Shown one piece after another: positions 33,651 to 42,550 of a stretch of 64,000 bases of DNA; position 1 is the stretch's first letter; the number at the start of each line of letters is the position of its first letter. Origin of the DNA: Isoetes taiwanensis (Eukaryota; Streptophyta; Lycopodiopsida; Isoetales; Isoetaceae). A program made the translations under genes and the position numbers. The notes beneath the pieces are model-generated. The model did not search any database, was not told where the DNA came from, and saw only the letters and a list, made by a program, of their open reading frames with translations. The DNA is taken from positions 6,547,042 to 6,611,041 of the forward strand of contig JAJEKV010000054.1 of assembly GCA_021234155.1 (NCBI GenBank), given 5' to 3'.

Positions 33651-33972
33651 GGTGAAAGCATGCTACGGTGTACCACTTTTGGAACCCTCAAAAGTACCTT
33701 CACTGGGTACATTTAAAACTGGTACTTTCTGTTTTTTCTTGCCATTAAAATCAATTCAAAACTTTTGGATTGAAGTTCAATAACATGTCAATCCATAGTA
33801 TTAGAGGGTAACAATACTATTAGAGACTAAAATTAATGAGTCAACTCTCAAACTTATTGTTTATTGAGACATTTATGCAAGTTCCCAGTACCCAGTGCTG
33901 GGTACTTTTTTGGGTAGTTTTGCACTCCCTAAAAAGAACTTTAGATGGTACACCCTAGCATGCTTTCACCCT
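33651..33972. mobile_element. 322-bp MITE inserted in a gene-B exon
   Basis: Terminal inverted repeats GGGTGAAAGCATGCTACGGT (33651 onward) and AGCATGCTTTCACCC (ending 33972) match at about 27 of 29 positions. TTGT flanks both sides. A captured copy of the same exon at 34385-34641 lacks this insert and shows the empty site (CTCCTTTGTAAGTAAGCAC). The gene-B reading frame enters from the right and exits to the left of the element without loss of phase. Confidence 0.9.
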
Positions 33973-34118
33973 TGTATATAAGCACAGCTCTCTTCTAGTG
34001 TCACCCTTAGAACCCGAAAGAGCAGAAGTGCTCACCCTCATTATCTCCATGCACCAGGCCCATTCATTCAGCAGAACAGTCCTCTCGGACTGGAATGTTG
34101 TTTCTGCACAGAACATAG
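33973..34118 (-). pseudogene. Gene B, upstream part of the main exon
   Basis: Follows an acceptor TTTGATTTCAG (34119-34121). It reads AETTFQSERTVLLNEWAWCM, then STSALSGSKGDTRRELCLYT, up to the MITE edge. The frame resumes with KEMSDNTEG at 33650. The 5' exons of gene B were not found; they may lie in the foldback-rich interval to the right, or have been lost. Confidence 0.55.
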
Positions 34119-34245
34119 CTGAAATCAAAAGGATGCACATCAGGCAAGTAGAATGAAAACTCAATGGTTTACAAAACTCAAATGCAACTCTTCAGATCCA
34201 AATAGCGCTACAACGCCATTTGCCATACATAGGCATCCGGTCTCA

Positions 34246-34790
34246 GAAACAACAATGCGACTCTCACGACGCATATGGCACCGCGGCGACATTTGCATCC
34301 TGAGGGCCAACACAAGCTAGGCGACCAGAAGGCAGGCTGTCTCATGAGCAACAATGTAGCTCATATGATGCAGATAGCGCCTCGCGCCCGTTCTTGAGAG
34401 TTGTCCTCATATTCACGATAATGCCCGGCTGGTAAACTCCTTTGGTGTTGTCGGACATCTCCTTTGTAAGTAAGCACAGCTCTCTTCTAGGTCACCCTTA
34501 GAACGCGAAGGAGCGGAAGTGCTCATCCTCATTATCTCCATGCATCAGGCCCGTTCATTCAACAGAACAGTCCTCTTGGATTGGAATGTTGTTTTTGCAC
34601 GCAACACAACTGAAATCACAAGGATGCACATCAGGCAAGTATGAGCTCTCTGTGGCGCTATCTGCATCATATGAGCTACATTTTTGCTCATGAGGCAGCC
34701 TGCCTTCTGGTTGCCTGGCTTGTGTTGGCCCTTAGGATACAAATGGCGCCGCGGCGCCATATGCATCGTGAGAGCCGCACTGTTTGTCAT
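34246..34790. mobile_element. Foldback element carrying a captured gene-B exon fragment
   Basis: Two ~140-bp arms (about 34246-34384 and 34648-34790) are inverted copies of each other; for example CATATGATGCAGATAGCGCC near 34360 mirrors GGCGCTATCTGCATCATATG near 34654. The arms contain GCGCC palindromes. Between them, 34385-34641 is a diverged copy of gene B 33567-34150 without the MITE. In the copy a Trp codon has become TGA. Confidence 0.75.
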
Positions 34791-34800
34791 GTCCATCTAT

Positions 34801-35245
34801 TTCCTGATGTCTAGTTCTTTGCAAGTAGTGGAAACCCGACATATAGCTATGACAATGCAATGCATCGTATGGGCCATCACAAGTCGGGCAACTAGAAAGT
34901 GGGCTTGTCTTCTGGTTGTTATAGTCCATGCATAGACACATCAGCTATATCAATATCAACGTGAAAGCATCGCGCATTCTCAAATCTTGCTTTCACGCCT
35001 CTTTGAACGATGGAGCTTAGAATGTAACTAAGCGACATTGCTCAAAGAGGCGGGAAAAGAAAGATTGGGAATACTCGATGCTTTCACTCATCAACCACAT
35101 GAATTCTGATGAACAACCAGACCTGCGTTGTGTTTGCCAGACTTGTGATGGACCGCATGATGCAATGGCGCCAACGCGCCATTTGCATTGTGATAGTTGC
35201 ATGTTGGGTGTCTGCTACTTGCAAAGAACTGGACGTCTTACACTA
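34801..35245. mobile_element. Second foldback unit with ~130-bp inverted arms
   Basis: The arm at 34801-34925 (TCTAGTTCTTTGCAAGTAGT..., GGGCCATCACAAGTCGGGCA) is inverted at about 35105-35245 (GCCAGACTTGTGATGGACCG..., CTACTTGCAAAGAACTGGAC). It encloses the 125-bp hairpin at 34962-35086. The right arm carries an AATGGCGCCAACGCGCCATTTG palindrome. Confidence 0.65.
34962..35086. mobile_element. 125-bp snap-back hairpin, copy a
   Basis: Begins TGAAAGCATCG and ends CGATGCTTTCA. The two halves pair along almost their whole length, for example CGCCTCTTTGA with TCAAAGAGGCG. This is a minimal foldback MITE. Confidence 0.85.
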
Positions 35246-35340
35246 TGCATCGAGAGAGCCAACACAAGTCCTGCAACCAGAAGGCAGGTTGTTTCCTGAG
35301 CAACAGAGAGAGCCATCAGCTATATCAAGGAACATCAAAG

Positions 35341-35465
35341 TGAAAGCATTGCGTATTCCCAATTCTTGCTTTCATGCCTCTTTGAACGATGGAACTTAGA
35401 ATGGAACTAAGCACCATTGCCCAAAGAGGTGGGGAAAGAAAGATTGGGAATACTCGATACTTTCA
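35341..35465. mobile_element. 125-bp snap-back hairpin, copy b
   Basis: Same length and same structure as 34962-35086, about 90% identical, beginning TGAAAGCATTG and ending GATACTTTCA. The flanking ATCAGCTATATCAA is also shared, so a larger unit was duplicated. Confidence 0.85.
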
Positions 35466-35857
35466 TTTAGCCCCTCGACGCTTGGGCCACTAACCCCAAT
35501 GGCATCTGTCGCTCTACATCAGTCGCTTCTTTTCAGTAGTCACCATGATTTTATCTACCATGATGATGTTCAAAGGAAAAAAGGCCTGACTAGAGGTCCA
35601 GATGTCAAAGGCAAGGCAGTCTGCTAAGGAGGCAGCCTGTCTTTTGGTTGTCGGACTTATGTTGGCCCTCTTGATGCAGCCATTTGCACAGTGTGAGCTG
35701 CATTGCTGTTTCTATGTAAAACAAAATAACAATACAGCTCTGGAGAGGGAAATGGCACCGTGGCACCACTCGATGGGAAAAGGCGCCCTCCAGAGCTATA
35801 TTCTTATTTTGTTTACTCAGGTTTGCAAACTTGTCGAATATATTTGTATTATACTAT
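35466..35857. other. Spacer before the second chromovirus fragment
   Basis: No gene seen. Contains an AAATGGCACCGTGGCACCA palindrome at about 35752 and a short inverted pair (CAGCTCTGGAGAGGGAAATG near 35736 with GGCGCCCTCCAGAGCT near 35781). Confidence 0.4.
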
Positions 35858-36215
35858 TGTGACATTCCATTATAACACACGATCCAAATACGTATATTAT
35901 ACTGCCATGTCACACGTGCATGTCATCATGACAAGTACTTGAGAGCCGTAAAGAGTTGCACGTAGGGGGCAACCTCGTATGTTGCGCATGTATATTAAAC
36001 ATATGCAATTAAAACCCCCTTGCCAAGTGGCAATACCCCATTTGGCCCCTTCTAACCTAAGTTCATATATAAGGAACCAAAGGGGAAACCCTAAACCTTT
36101 TCCCTTTCGCATTTTGGGCTTCCCTGAGCCATTCCGGCCAAGGCAAGCTGCCATTCCACATTGCCAGGCGCCGCTGAGCCGCCTTTTTACATTAGGTTCA
36201 TCAAGCGCAGCTGTC
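35858..36215 (+). mobile_element. 5' part of an LTR, second chromovirus copy
   Basis: Begins TGTGACATTCC and follows the first ~350 bp of the LTR at 21764 (ACGTATATTATACTGCCATG, GTAGGGGGCAACCTCG, ATATATAAGGAACC TATA region) with many differences. It then passes into the extra ORF. The rest of the LTR and the primer site are missing, so an internal deletion is likely. Confidence 0.75.
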
Positions 36216-37660
36216 TTCAACAAGAACGAGAGGCGATGGTACAGCGTCACTGCTCAAGTGGTTGAAGCTGACATAGACTCGATCTTCACTGTCTTTCAGA
36301 AGGAGATCGATGTGGATGCCACCATCAATGCTACTCCCTTCTATCAAGAGATCATGACAGAGTTCCATGCCAAGATAGGGCCCTCTCTGGTAGAACTTCC
36401 CCCCTTCATAGGATACTTTGCACCTAGCATGGCTCTCCGTGCAGCTCTGCAGGACATCCCAAAAATAGACAAGTACCTAGAAAATAAGGCTACCCGCATG
36501 CCCAACTACATGTCTATAGCCATAAATAGGAGGAGATACTTCTCCTAAACTACAGCTGTAGCTATATTCTTGTCCCAAAGAGCCCAAACCCAGATAGGAG
36601 AACCCTCTATTCAATCCCTAGAGCTTGAACCCATGGCCATGGAAGCAGGGAAGAGGAGCAGATGCTTCTGAAGTACGAAGAGGCAGAGCAGGAGGAGGAG
36701 GAAGGACATGGGTATGACGTGGAAGACATCATCGACGTCGACCCCACACAGGAAAGGCAGCAAGCAGAGGAAGACCTCATGAGCTTCGAAGAAGGGTTGA
36801 GAGCAACAAGAACAGCCCCACCACTTGGGTTAGGCATCACCAGTCTAACCCCGATTATCATTCAAGGAGAAGCATACTTGACACTTCATGACATCAAGAA
36901 TCTCCCCAAGTGTAGGGACAGGGGTTACAGGATAGACGAGCTCTTACACCTTCTATGCGGCCAGCAGCCCGACCTCGATGACTTCATCGACCGGGAGACT
37001 CAGGACTTCCCCATCAGTACCAGGGAGGCCCGCACTTACACTGACCAGTCATCAACAGATATCGAAGCCTACACCAGCATCAAGCAGATGATGGCACATC
37101 AGGAGCTACCCTCAGAGGAGGAATTCATAGCACTCCAAGAGCGGATGGGAATCAGAGGGAAAACAATGAGTGCACTCCTACCCAGCACCTTGGCAGTAGC
37201 ACCAGTCAGACAAGAAAGGGGCGGCATCAACTTGACCTCTTCCAGGTGCATGTTCGACGACTACAGGGAGATGATAGCAGTGCCGGTGGACGAATACTCC
37301 GGAAGACACAGGGCCGGAATCAGAATCGGAGAAGAGGCAGGGGAGGCAGGGCACGACACAACCCTTAGGTTTTACTTGCCACTCTTCACCGACGGAAGGA
37401 TAGCAGTTATACACCGCCAGTTTAGCCCACGCGGAGAAGGAGTCTTCATGCTGATTGCCCTCTCAGGATTCGGAAGACATGCCCGGATGCCCCCAAACAT
37501 CGACCATGTCATCCTGGTCAAGAGGACAAGCATCTTCGACTTTGCGGTCCCATATAGGCGACAGGGAAGGTTGGCCGTCACTGCAGCCTACACATCGGAG
37601 AGGAGGGTCGAAGACTTGGTGACAGCACTCCAAGGTGGCACGGGCCACCAACATCCTTAG
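36216..37660 (+). pseudogene. Extra ORF of the chromovirus family (upstream of gag)
   Basis: About 480 codons between the LTR and gag. It starts around AVFNKNERRWYSVTAQVVEA, with TVFQKEIDVDATINATPFYQ. A TAA at 36546-36548 and a one-base slip near 36655 separate it from the second half (QMLLKYEEAEQEEEEGHGYD). The second half is open for 332 codons to 37660. It is acidic at first, then IIIQGEAYLTLHDIKNLPKC, RYGI-type motifs absent, TTLRFYLPLFTDGRIAVIHR and NIDHVILVKRTSIFDFAVPY. No zinc finger, protease or envelope-like membrane segment is visible. Function is unknown. A related C-terminal segment is recognisable in the third copy at about 50053-50467 on the minus strand. Confidence 0.6.
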
Positions 37661-38665
37661 AAACTTGGGGCGAATAGTTGGCACAGCCCAAGTGAAGAAA
37701 TTCTTGGAAGACAACCCAACATAGAGAAGATTCCAAGAATAGGATTAAAATTTCTAATTCTCTATCTCTATTTATTGAATGTAAAAATATTACATCTTGT
37801 GAATATAAGTGATGGTCTTATGTATGTTCTTTTGATATATTTTGTCCCCACAACTATATCATCAAACAAACCAATGCAATAACAAACAAAAGTTAATCAT
37901 CAGAGTGCAATCTAATGTGTACGCAGCTAGAGCACCCAGGAATATGGAACAAGGTAGACAACCTCAGGAAGACCAAACACCCGCAAGGGAATTTCAGCCA
38001 AGGAACCTGTTTGAAGAGTTCGAGGCACCAACCCAAGAAGAATAAATATCGCAGATAAGGTCGGATATCTATGAAATAAGAGCCTTGCTGGCAGGAGCGG
38101 CAGCAATGGGACCAGACCAGAATGTCCAACTACCTGAAACACCGATCGGCAGAGCAGACAAAGCAAAGAAGAGAAGCCGGAGAAGGAGATCACCTAGCAC
38201 GGATTCCTCCAACTCAAGTTCTGACTCCGACTCCAAATCTGAAGAGCAGGAGAACGATCGACATGACTGCCGAGAGAATCCCAACCGTGATAGGGGCAGA
38301 ATGGAAGCCGACTATCAGAAGAAAGTTGACTCGGCACTGAGCAACGTGTGGAAAGCCAGGAAGTTGGAACAATTCTCAGGGGACAACATGTCTGGAATGG
38401 AAGCCGAGGCTTGGTTGGATGAAATGAGGGAGTATGGGAATGCTTATAGCATGAAGGATAAGGACAAAGGCAGGACAGCAACAGCCAACCTTAAGGGAGC
38501 AGCCAGAATTTGGTGGAAAGGCTATGCCAAAGCCCATGGGTTAAGCAGAGATAGCTGCAGATTTAAGAAGTTCTCCAAGGCATTTAAGCATCATTACGTG
38601 TCGAGGGAACACAAGTGCCATATGATGCAACAGTTCTACAGGTTGGAGCAGGGCTCCAAGCAGGT
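37661..38665 (+). pseudogene. Gag leader and N-terminal gag, second chromovirus copy
   Basis: After the extra ORF, a leader CACAACTATATCATCAAAC (37850) matches 23274 of the first copy. The gag frame has a TAA at 38042-38044. From 38085 it is open to about 38665 (PDQNVQLPETPIGRADKAKK, KLEQFSGDNMSGMEAEAWLD, AARIWWKGYAKAHGLSRDS), in one frame where the first copy is frameshifted. Homology stops abruptly after CAAGCAGGTT at about 38665, where gene-A sequence begins. No pol or 3' LTR follows. Confidence 0.85.
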
Positions 38666-39553
38666 TGTATCAATTGGAGCAAATGCCTCGACGAGGTAAG
38701 CAGCCATAGATGGGGGAAATCCATTTTTATTTAAGGGGCCCTTCTCCTTAGTTTGTAGCTCGTACTTGATTTTCCCACTTAGGAGGGGGTCCCGATCCTC
38801 ATCCTCTTCTGACTCATCTTGTTCTGATTGATCCTGATCCGTATGAAAGAATATAGTTCTTAAGTCTGGATCATCTAGAAGAAAACATTCCCATGCACTG
38901 CTATTGTCACCCTTGGCCTTAGCAATATCATATTCCTCGTCTGACAGCATGGATATCATAATAAAGATCACATGTGCCATCTTCCATTATGTTCGCAGCT
39001 CATTATCCTTAACATCATATATTAGGCATCCCTCCCTAATAACTTTGAGGCACTCGGATCATGAGCGCCGGATAGTGCATGCGAGATGTGACTCACCAAG
39101 GACAAACGATGACAATAGTGAAGGACCTCTCGGTTGTCAATCCTATACAACTGGTAAAGAAGTCTGTCAGAGTCCTTCTCGTTCATGCCCATATCTCCTC
39201 TCCCGTCCCCTGATATATTTTTAAGCCGCAAGAGATACCCAATGCCATATCTTGTTTCCTTACAAAACACAATCTTATAATGTTGGGTTTTGACCTACTA
39301 GATGAGCTTTTGAAGGATCTGCAATGTCATCACCACCTTTTTCTTTTGATTTTCTTGCGGTCTTCTTCTTTCACTCTTCTTGTATAATTGTCTTTAAGCG
39401 GCAAAGTCCACTCCAGTCTTTTCTCATCTTGAATACCTCAAAGACTTTGAGGCACCCTACCCATAGCGGTGGGCAATGGGCAGCCATATTCCACCCAATC
39501 TTTGACGGGCGACCTACTAGATGAGCGCGCGGTTGTTCCTTTTTCTTTATGGA
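38666..39553 (-). pseudogene. Gene A, downstream exon(s)
   Basis: Minus-strand coding remnants after a possible acceptor (ACTATTGCAG, 39554-39556). They read PPLWVGCLKVFEVFKMRKDW, KKTARKSKEKGGDDIADPSK, then (39270-39022) GIGYLLRLKNISGDGRGDMG and DSDRLLYQLYRIDNREVLHY, then (38980-38670) SMLSDEEYDIAKAKGDNSSA and an Asp/Glu-rich stretch (DQDQSEQDESEEDEDRDPLL). Several frame changes and stops interrupt it. The frame runs straight into the antisense of the retrotransposon gag at 38665, so that insertion cuts the gene. Function unknown. Confidence 0.45.
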
Positions 39554-39940
39554 CTGCAATAGTACGCTTCCAAGAAACATTGAATCTTTATCATAGAATA
39601 GAAACACGCTGATCGGGCGGGGCGATTTGAATAGAATTGATCAAGATAAAATAGAAACACCTGGCGTGAAATGAATTAAGTTACTAATGCAATGAACGCG
39701 AGGCGCAGCTTTCAAATCAAACCAATACGCCAGCGGTGTTTTCAAATCAATCGAATCGATTTGAAAACACGCATGGCGCGGAATTGATTGATTTGAAAAC
39801 ACCTGGCGTGAATTGGTTTGATTTGAAAGCACGCTGGCGTGAATTCAATTTATGAAACCGGGACGCGCGTGAATTCAATTGAATTGAAAGCACGACTGGC
39901 GTGAATATTAAAATGCCAACATCCTAATGCAGTTAGTTAC
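39554..39940 (-). other. Gene A intron with CACGC..GGCGTG palindromes
   Basis: Between a donor AAAAG|GTAACT (39941/39940) and an acceptor near 39554. From 39650 to 39910 it holds about eight short units such as GAAAGCACGCTGGCGTGAATT and GAAAACACCTGGCGTGAATT, each centred on a CACGCYNGGCGTG near-palindrome with AATT/TTTGAAA linkers. Confidence 0.5.
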
Positions 39941-41097
39941 CTTTTGTATAGAAATGTCTTCCCCATTTCATTCAAAGTTGCACTAATCTCAGCCAAATCT
40001 GCGGTGAAGTATTGGCATCCAAGATACGACACCTCCTATACGCATAGTGATTGTAGAACACTTTTGGGCCTGTTTGTTCTCGTCACCGATGATGGCCTTT
40101 TGTGCCTCAACGGAATGCTGCCCGCCGATGATGACATATTTAATATCATCACTTGATAATAGCTCCTCGGACGTTCATCCCCACAAAGAAGCTTGTTCGA
40201 GATCATATCCCAAGGTAGCACATCCGCCGGCATAGGCATTTGACCCGATTACTAATCATGCTCAACAATCTCCATGGCATGTGCTGGATCATATCTTCTG
40301 CTAACATAAATGGAGCTTGGTGAACGGATGAGGGACTTCACATGGATCGCAAAAGTTTCCTTAAGACCCAATGGATAATGGTCAGAGTATTTATTCAGCT
40401 TGTTCATGGCCTCTAGTCTGCTGCACTGGGCCTCTGTCTGTTCATTCTCAAAAAAAGAAGCCTCCATGCCTTCGACAACTGCAGGTTGAACATCCTTCCC
40501 TAGATCTAGGACCCTCTTAGAAGCTTTCAAGTCAGCTAATTCCCTAGCTTGCTGCAAATAGTGACTTGGTGTTGGTTTAGTGAACATGCCTCTACGCTAC
40601 AACCGTAACCCCTTGGCAAATAGATATTGGCGAATCGCTACATTGGTTGGCCAACCATACTTAAAACATGTCTCACCGCTCACATCCTGTCTTCATGAAC
40701 GTATCCTTGTATGCGTAGCTCTACAAAGTGAGTAAGTCTGAGCAGATCTTTCTTCTGCTTCTGTGTAATCTCCAAGAGCAATTTGCAGTTGGTGTCATCT
40801 TCTTCCTCACAAGAGATTAGGATCCCTTGTTTGGTCATCTTGTCTGCTTCCTTTTTCCTCGAGAAGAGAGTTAAGTCGAGCTTGCCATTTGTCTTGGCAA
40901 GGTCAACGCACCACTCGGCACCCTCGCCCATTTCCTCTTGAGGCAAAATGTGCAGGTCGGTGGTTGCTATAAGAATCGGCCCTTCATCATCTAAGGTGAG
41001 ATCATATGGTACTTTGATCCTGGTCGTCTACCCTTGCTTTCTTGGCAGGATTAGAACCCGAATTATTAGGGGTTTTCTTCCTCTTGACTGCAAAAGA
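39941..41097 (-). pseudogene. Gene A, main exon with ParB/Srx-like segment
   Basis: After acceptor TTCTTTTGCAG (41098-41100) the frame continues exon 1 in phase: KRKKTPNNSGSNPAKKARVD, an NLS-like start. A one-base slip gives VPYDLTLDDEGPILIATTDL, GEGAEWCVDLAKTNGKLDLT and KLLLEITQKQKKDLLRLTHF. A TGA at 40682-40680 and a TAG near 40604 follow. The frame from 40587 reads EAMNKLNKYSDHYPLGLKET and SIYVSRRYDPAHAMEIVEHD. Then comes PADVLPWDMISNKLLCGDER, a slip, and SSDDIKYVIIGGQHSVEAQK. That GGQHS..EA box resembles the ParB/sulfiredoxin core and aligns with YYIVSGNHLVLAAQLV of gene B. The exon ends with NEMGKTFLYK at the donor. Confidence 0.5.
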
Positions 41098-41540
41098 AGA
41101 TGAACATTTTTTAGAGTACTTTTCAGAACAAGAGATCACGCTTGGTGTGCATTTAAACCTAAATTAGTACAATTCACGCTTGGCGTGTTAGTAGCTCCTA
41201 TTCTTGACCATGCTATGCGTGATTTTGAAACTAAATTAGTTTGCATCCACATTTTAAGCTACATACCCTTTATGAATCCATATTTCACACTATTTAACCT
41301 CATTGAACATTGCTATCTCCAACTGTCTAACACCGCTATATTCTATATATAAAACAGAGCAAAATTATGTTCTACAAAACGGACAATCAGAGCATTAACT
41401 GATGGTAATACTTAAAATTCATGCAAAGCATAATAACTCAAACTCATGCAAAGCATATTAACTGAAGGCAAGGAAATATCTCAAATTCATGCAAGCATAA
41501 TACTCTCCACACAGTGTGTATTCTGTGGCAAATTAAATAC

Positions 41541-41676
41541 CTTGAATAGGGTTTCGTGGTATTCGCCTATTCTCGATCAACGCCCTCGAAACTTGAGAAG
41601 AGCCGGGTTTAGAGATTCCTCTTCCACCGCTTCCTCTGCCCCGTCCGCCTCGACCTCGATTCGTTTTAGAAGACAT
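41541..41676 (-). CDS. Gene A, first coding exon
   Basis: ATG at 41676-41674 opens a 136-nt exon. It encodes a basic RGG-type tail (SSKTNRGRGGRGRGSGGRG) and SRALIENRRIPRNPIQ, followed by donor CAAG|GTATTT. Exon 2 starts at 41097 after a clean acceptor and is in matching phase. The 443-bp intron holds CACGCTTGGTGTGC and CACGCTTGGCGTG palindromes. RGG boxes usually bind RNA. Later exons are broken, so the gene as a whole is a pseudogene unless the breaks are base-calling errors. Confidence 0.5.
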
Positions 41677-42024
41677 CTCCGGAGTCGCCTAGTAACAGAG
41701 TCGGAAGGTCGCTTGGATACGCGCTCGAGCTGCTCGAAGAAATAGCTTTTTCTACCTGTACGAGAAATAGAGAAATTTGAATTTCAAGAAAACACAAAAT
41801 GCAGTTTCGAAATATTCTTGACACATATAAATAATAATGATTTAAGACCCGTTCCCGACTTCTTTCATTAAGTTTTTAAAAACCAATCTACCCAAAATGT
41901 ATCCCGCCAAATTTATCCCGCCTAAACGTAGTTAACCTAATCTTTCTTCTAATTCGAATTTTTCCCGACCGCCAGAGTTTCCATAGCGTCTGTGGTTTCG
42001 AGAACTCAAATCAGCTTCTCAAGA
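41677..42024. promoter_or_regulatory. Shared upstream region of divergent genes A and C
   Basis: 348 bp separate the ATG of gene A (minus, 41676) and the ATG of gene C (plus, 42025). The two are head-to-head, so a bidirectional promoter is expected. An AT-rich TATAAATAATAATG stretch is near 41826. No specific operator-like sites are recognised. Confidence 0.4.
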
Positions 42025-42356
42025 ATGGCTACAGAATTCTGGTACTCATCTCATTCCTATAGCTTGAACATTAATTTCCAATAGTAGGTGTCTGAATAGC
42101 AATTTTTTGCAGTGTCGAAGATGAATGTTTCATGTTAACTACAAATCAGAAAAGGAAAGTAGGATTATGCAAGATCGACTCCATCGATCCGACTGTAAAC
42201 TGTCATGGAATTCCGCTCGGGGATAAGTATGTCCGAGTTACAGTTATTAACTGCTGCGCTATGGATGAAGCTTTACCTCGCAGACACCCCGGTGGAGATA
42301 CGATTGGAGAAAGTGTTGGAACATTTGTTGCATGGCCAAGAAACCGCTTAAAAAAG
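42025..42356 (+). CDS. Gene C, first two exons with DUF8039-like domain (partial)
   Basis: ATG at 42025 starts a 17-nt exon (MATEF plus two bases), donor TG|GTACTC at 42042. A 71-bp intron ends TTTTTTGCAG at 42112. Exon 2 (42113-42356) continues in phase: CVEDECFMLTTNQKRKVG, CKIDSIDPTVNCHGIPLGDK and GGDTIGESVGTFVAWPRNRL. It ends at donor AAAAAG|GTATGT. The GTFVAWP ending and preceding spacing match the DUF8039 domain found in plant transposase-associated and Ulp1-protease-type proteins. Downstream exons are not seen: the decayed chromovirus begins at 42551, so the gene is cut. Confidence 0.5.
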
Positions 42357-42550
42357 GTATGTAACATGTATTACATTGTAGAAATATAGAAGTAGACAAA
42401 ATTTGTTGTATTCATTGGAAAAAGTTTACAATTGTATATAATCTGGATAAACTGGATAAACCAGACAAAATCCCAGACTACTGTTTCAAGCCCAGTCTAC
42501 TGAGTAGCTGGGCTATCGATACTCCCATTTCCATAGCTGGGCATAGTGAA

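Noticed and set aside
36216-37660. Envelope-like gene in the chromovirus
   Set aside because: The ORF is upstream of gag, not downstream of pol, and has no signal peptide or membrane anchor.
21489-41676. Genes A and B as one continuous gene
   Set aside because: Both contain the same ParB/Srx-like central segment and gene A has its own start exon, so two tandem relatives explain the data better.
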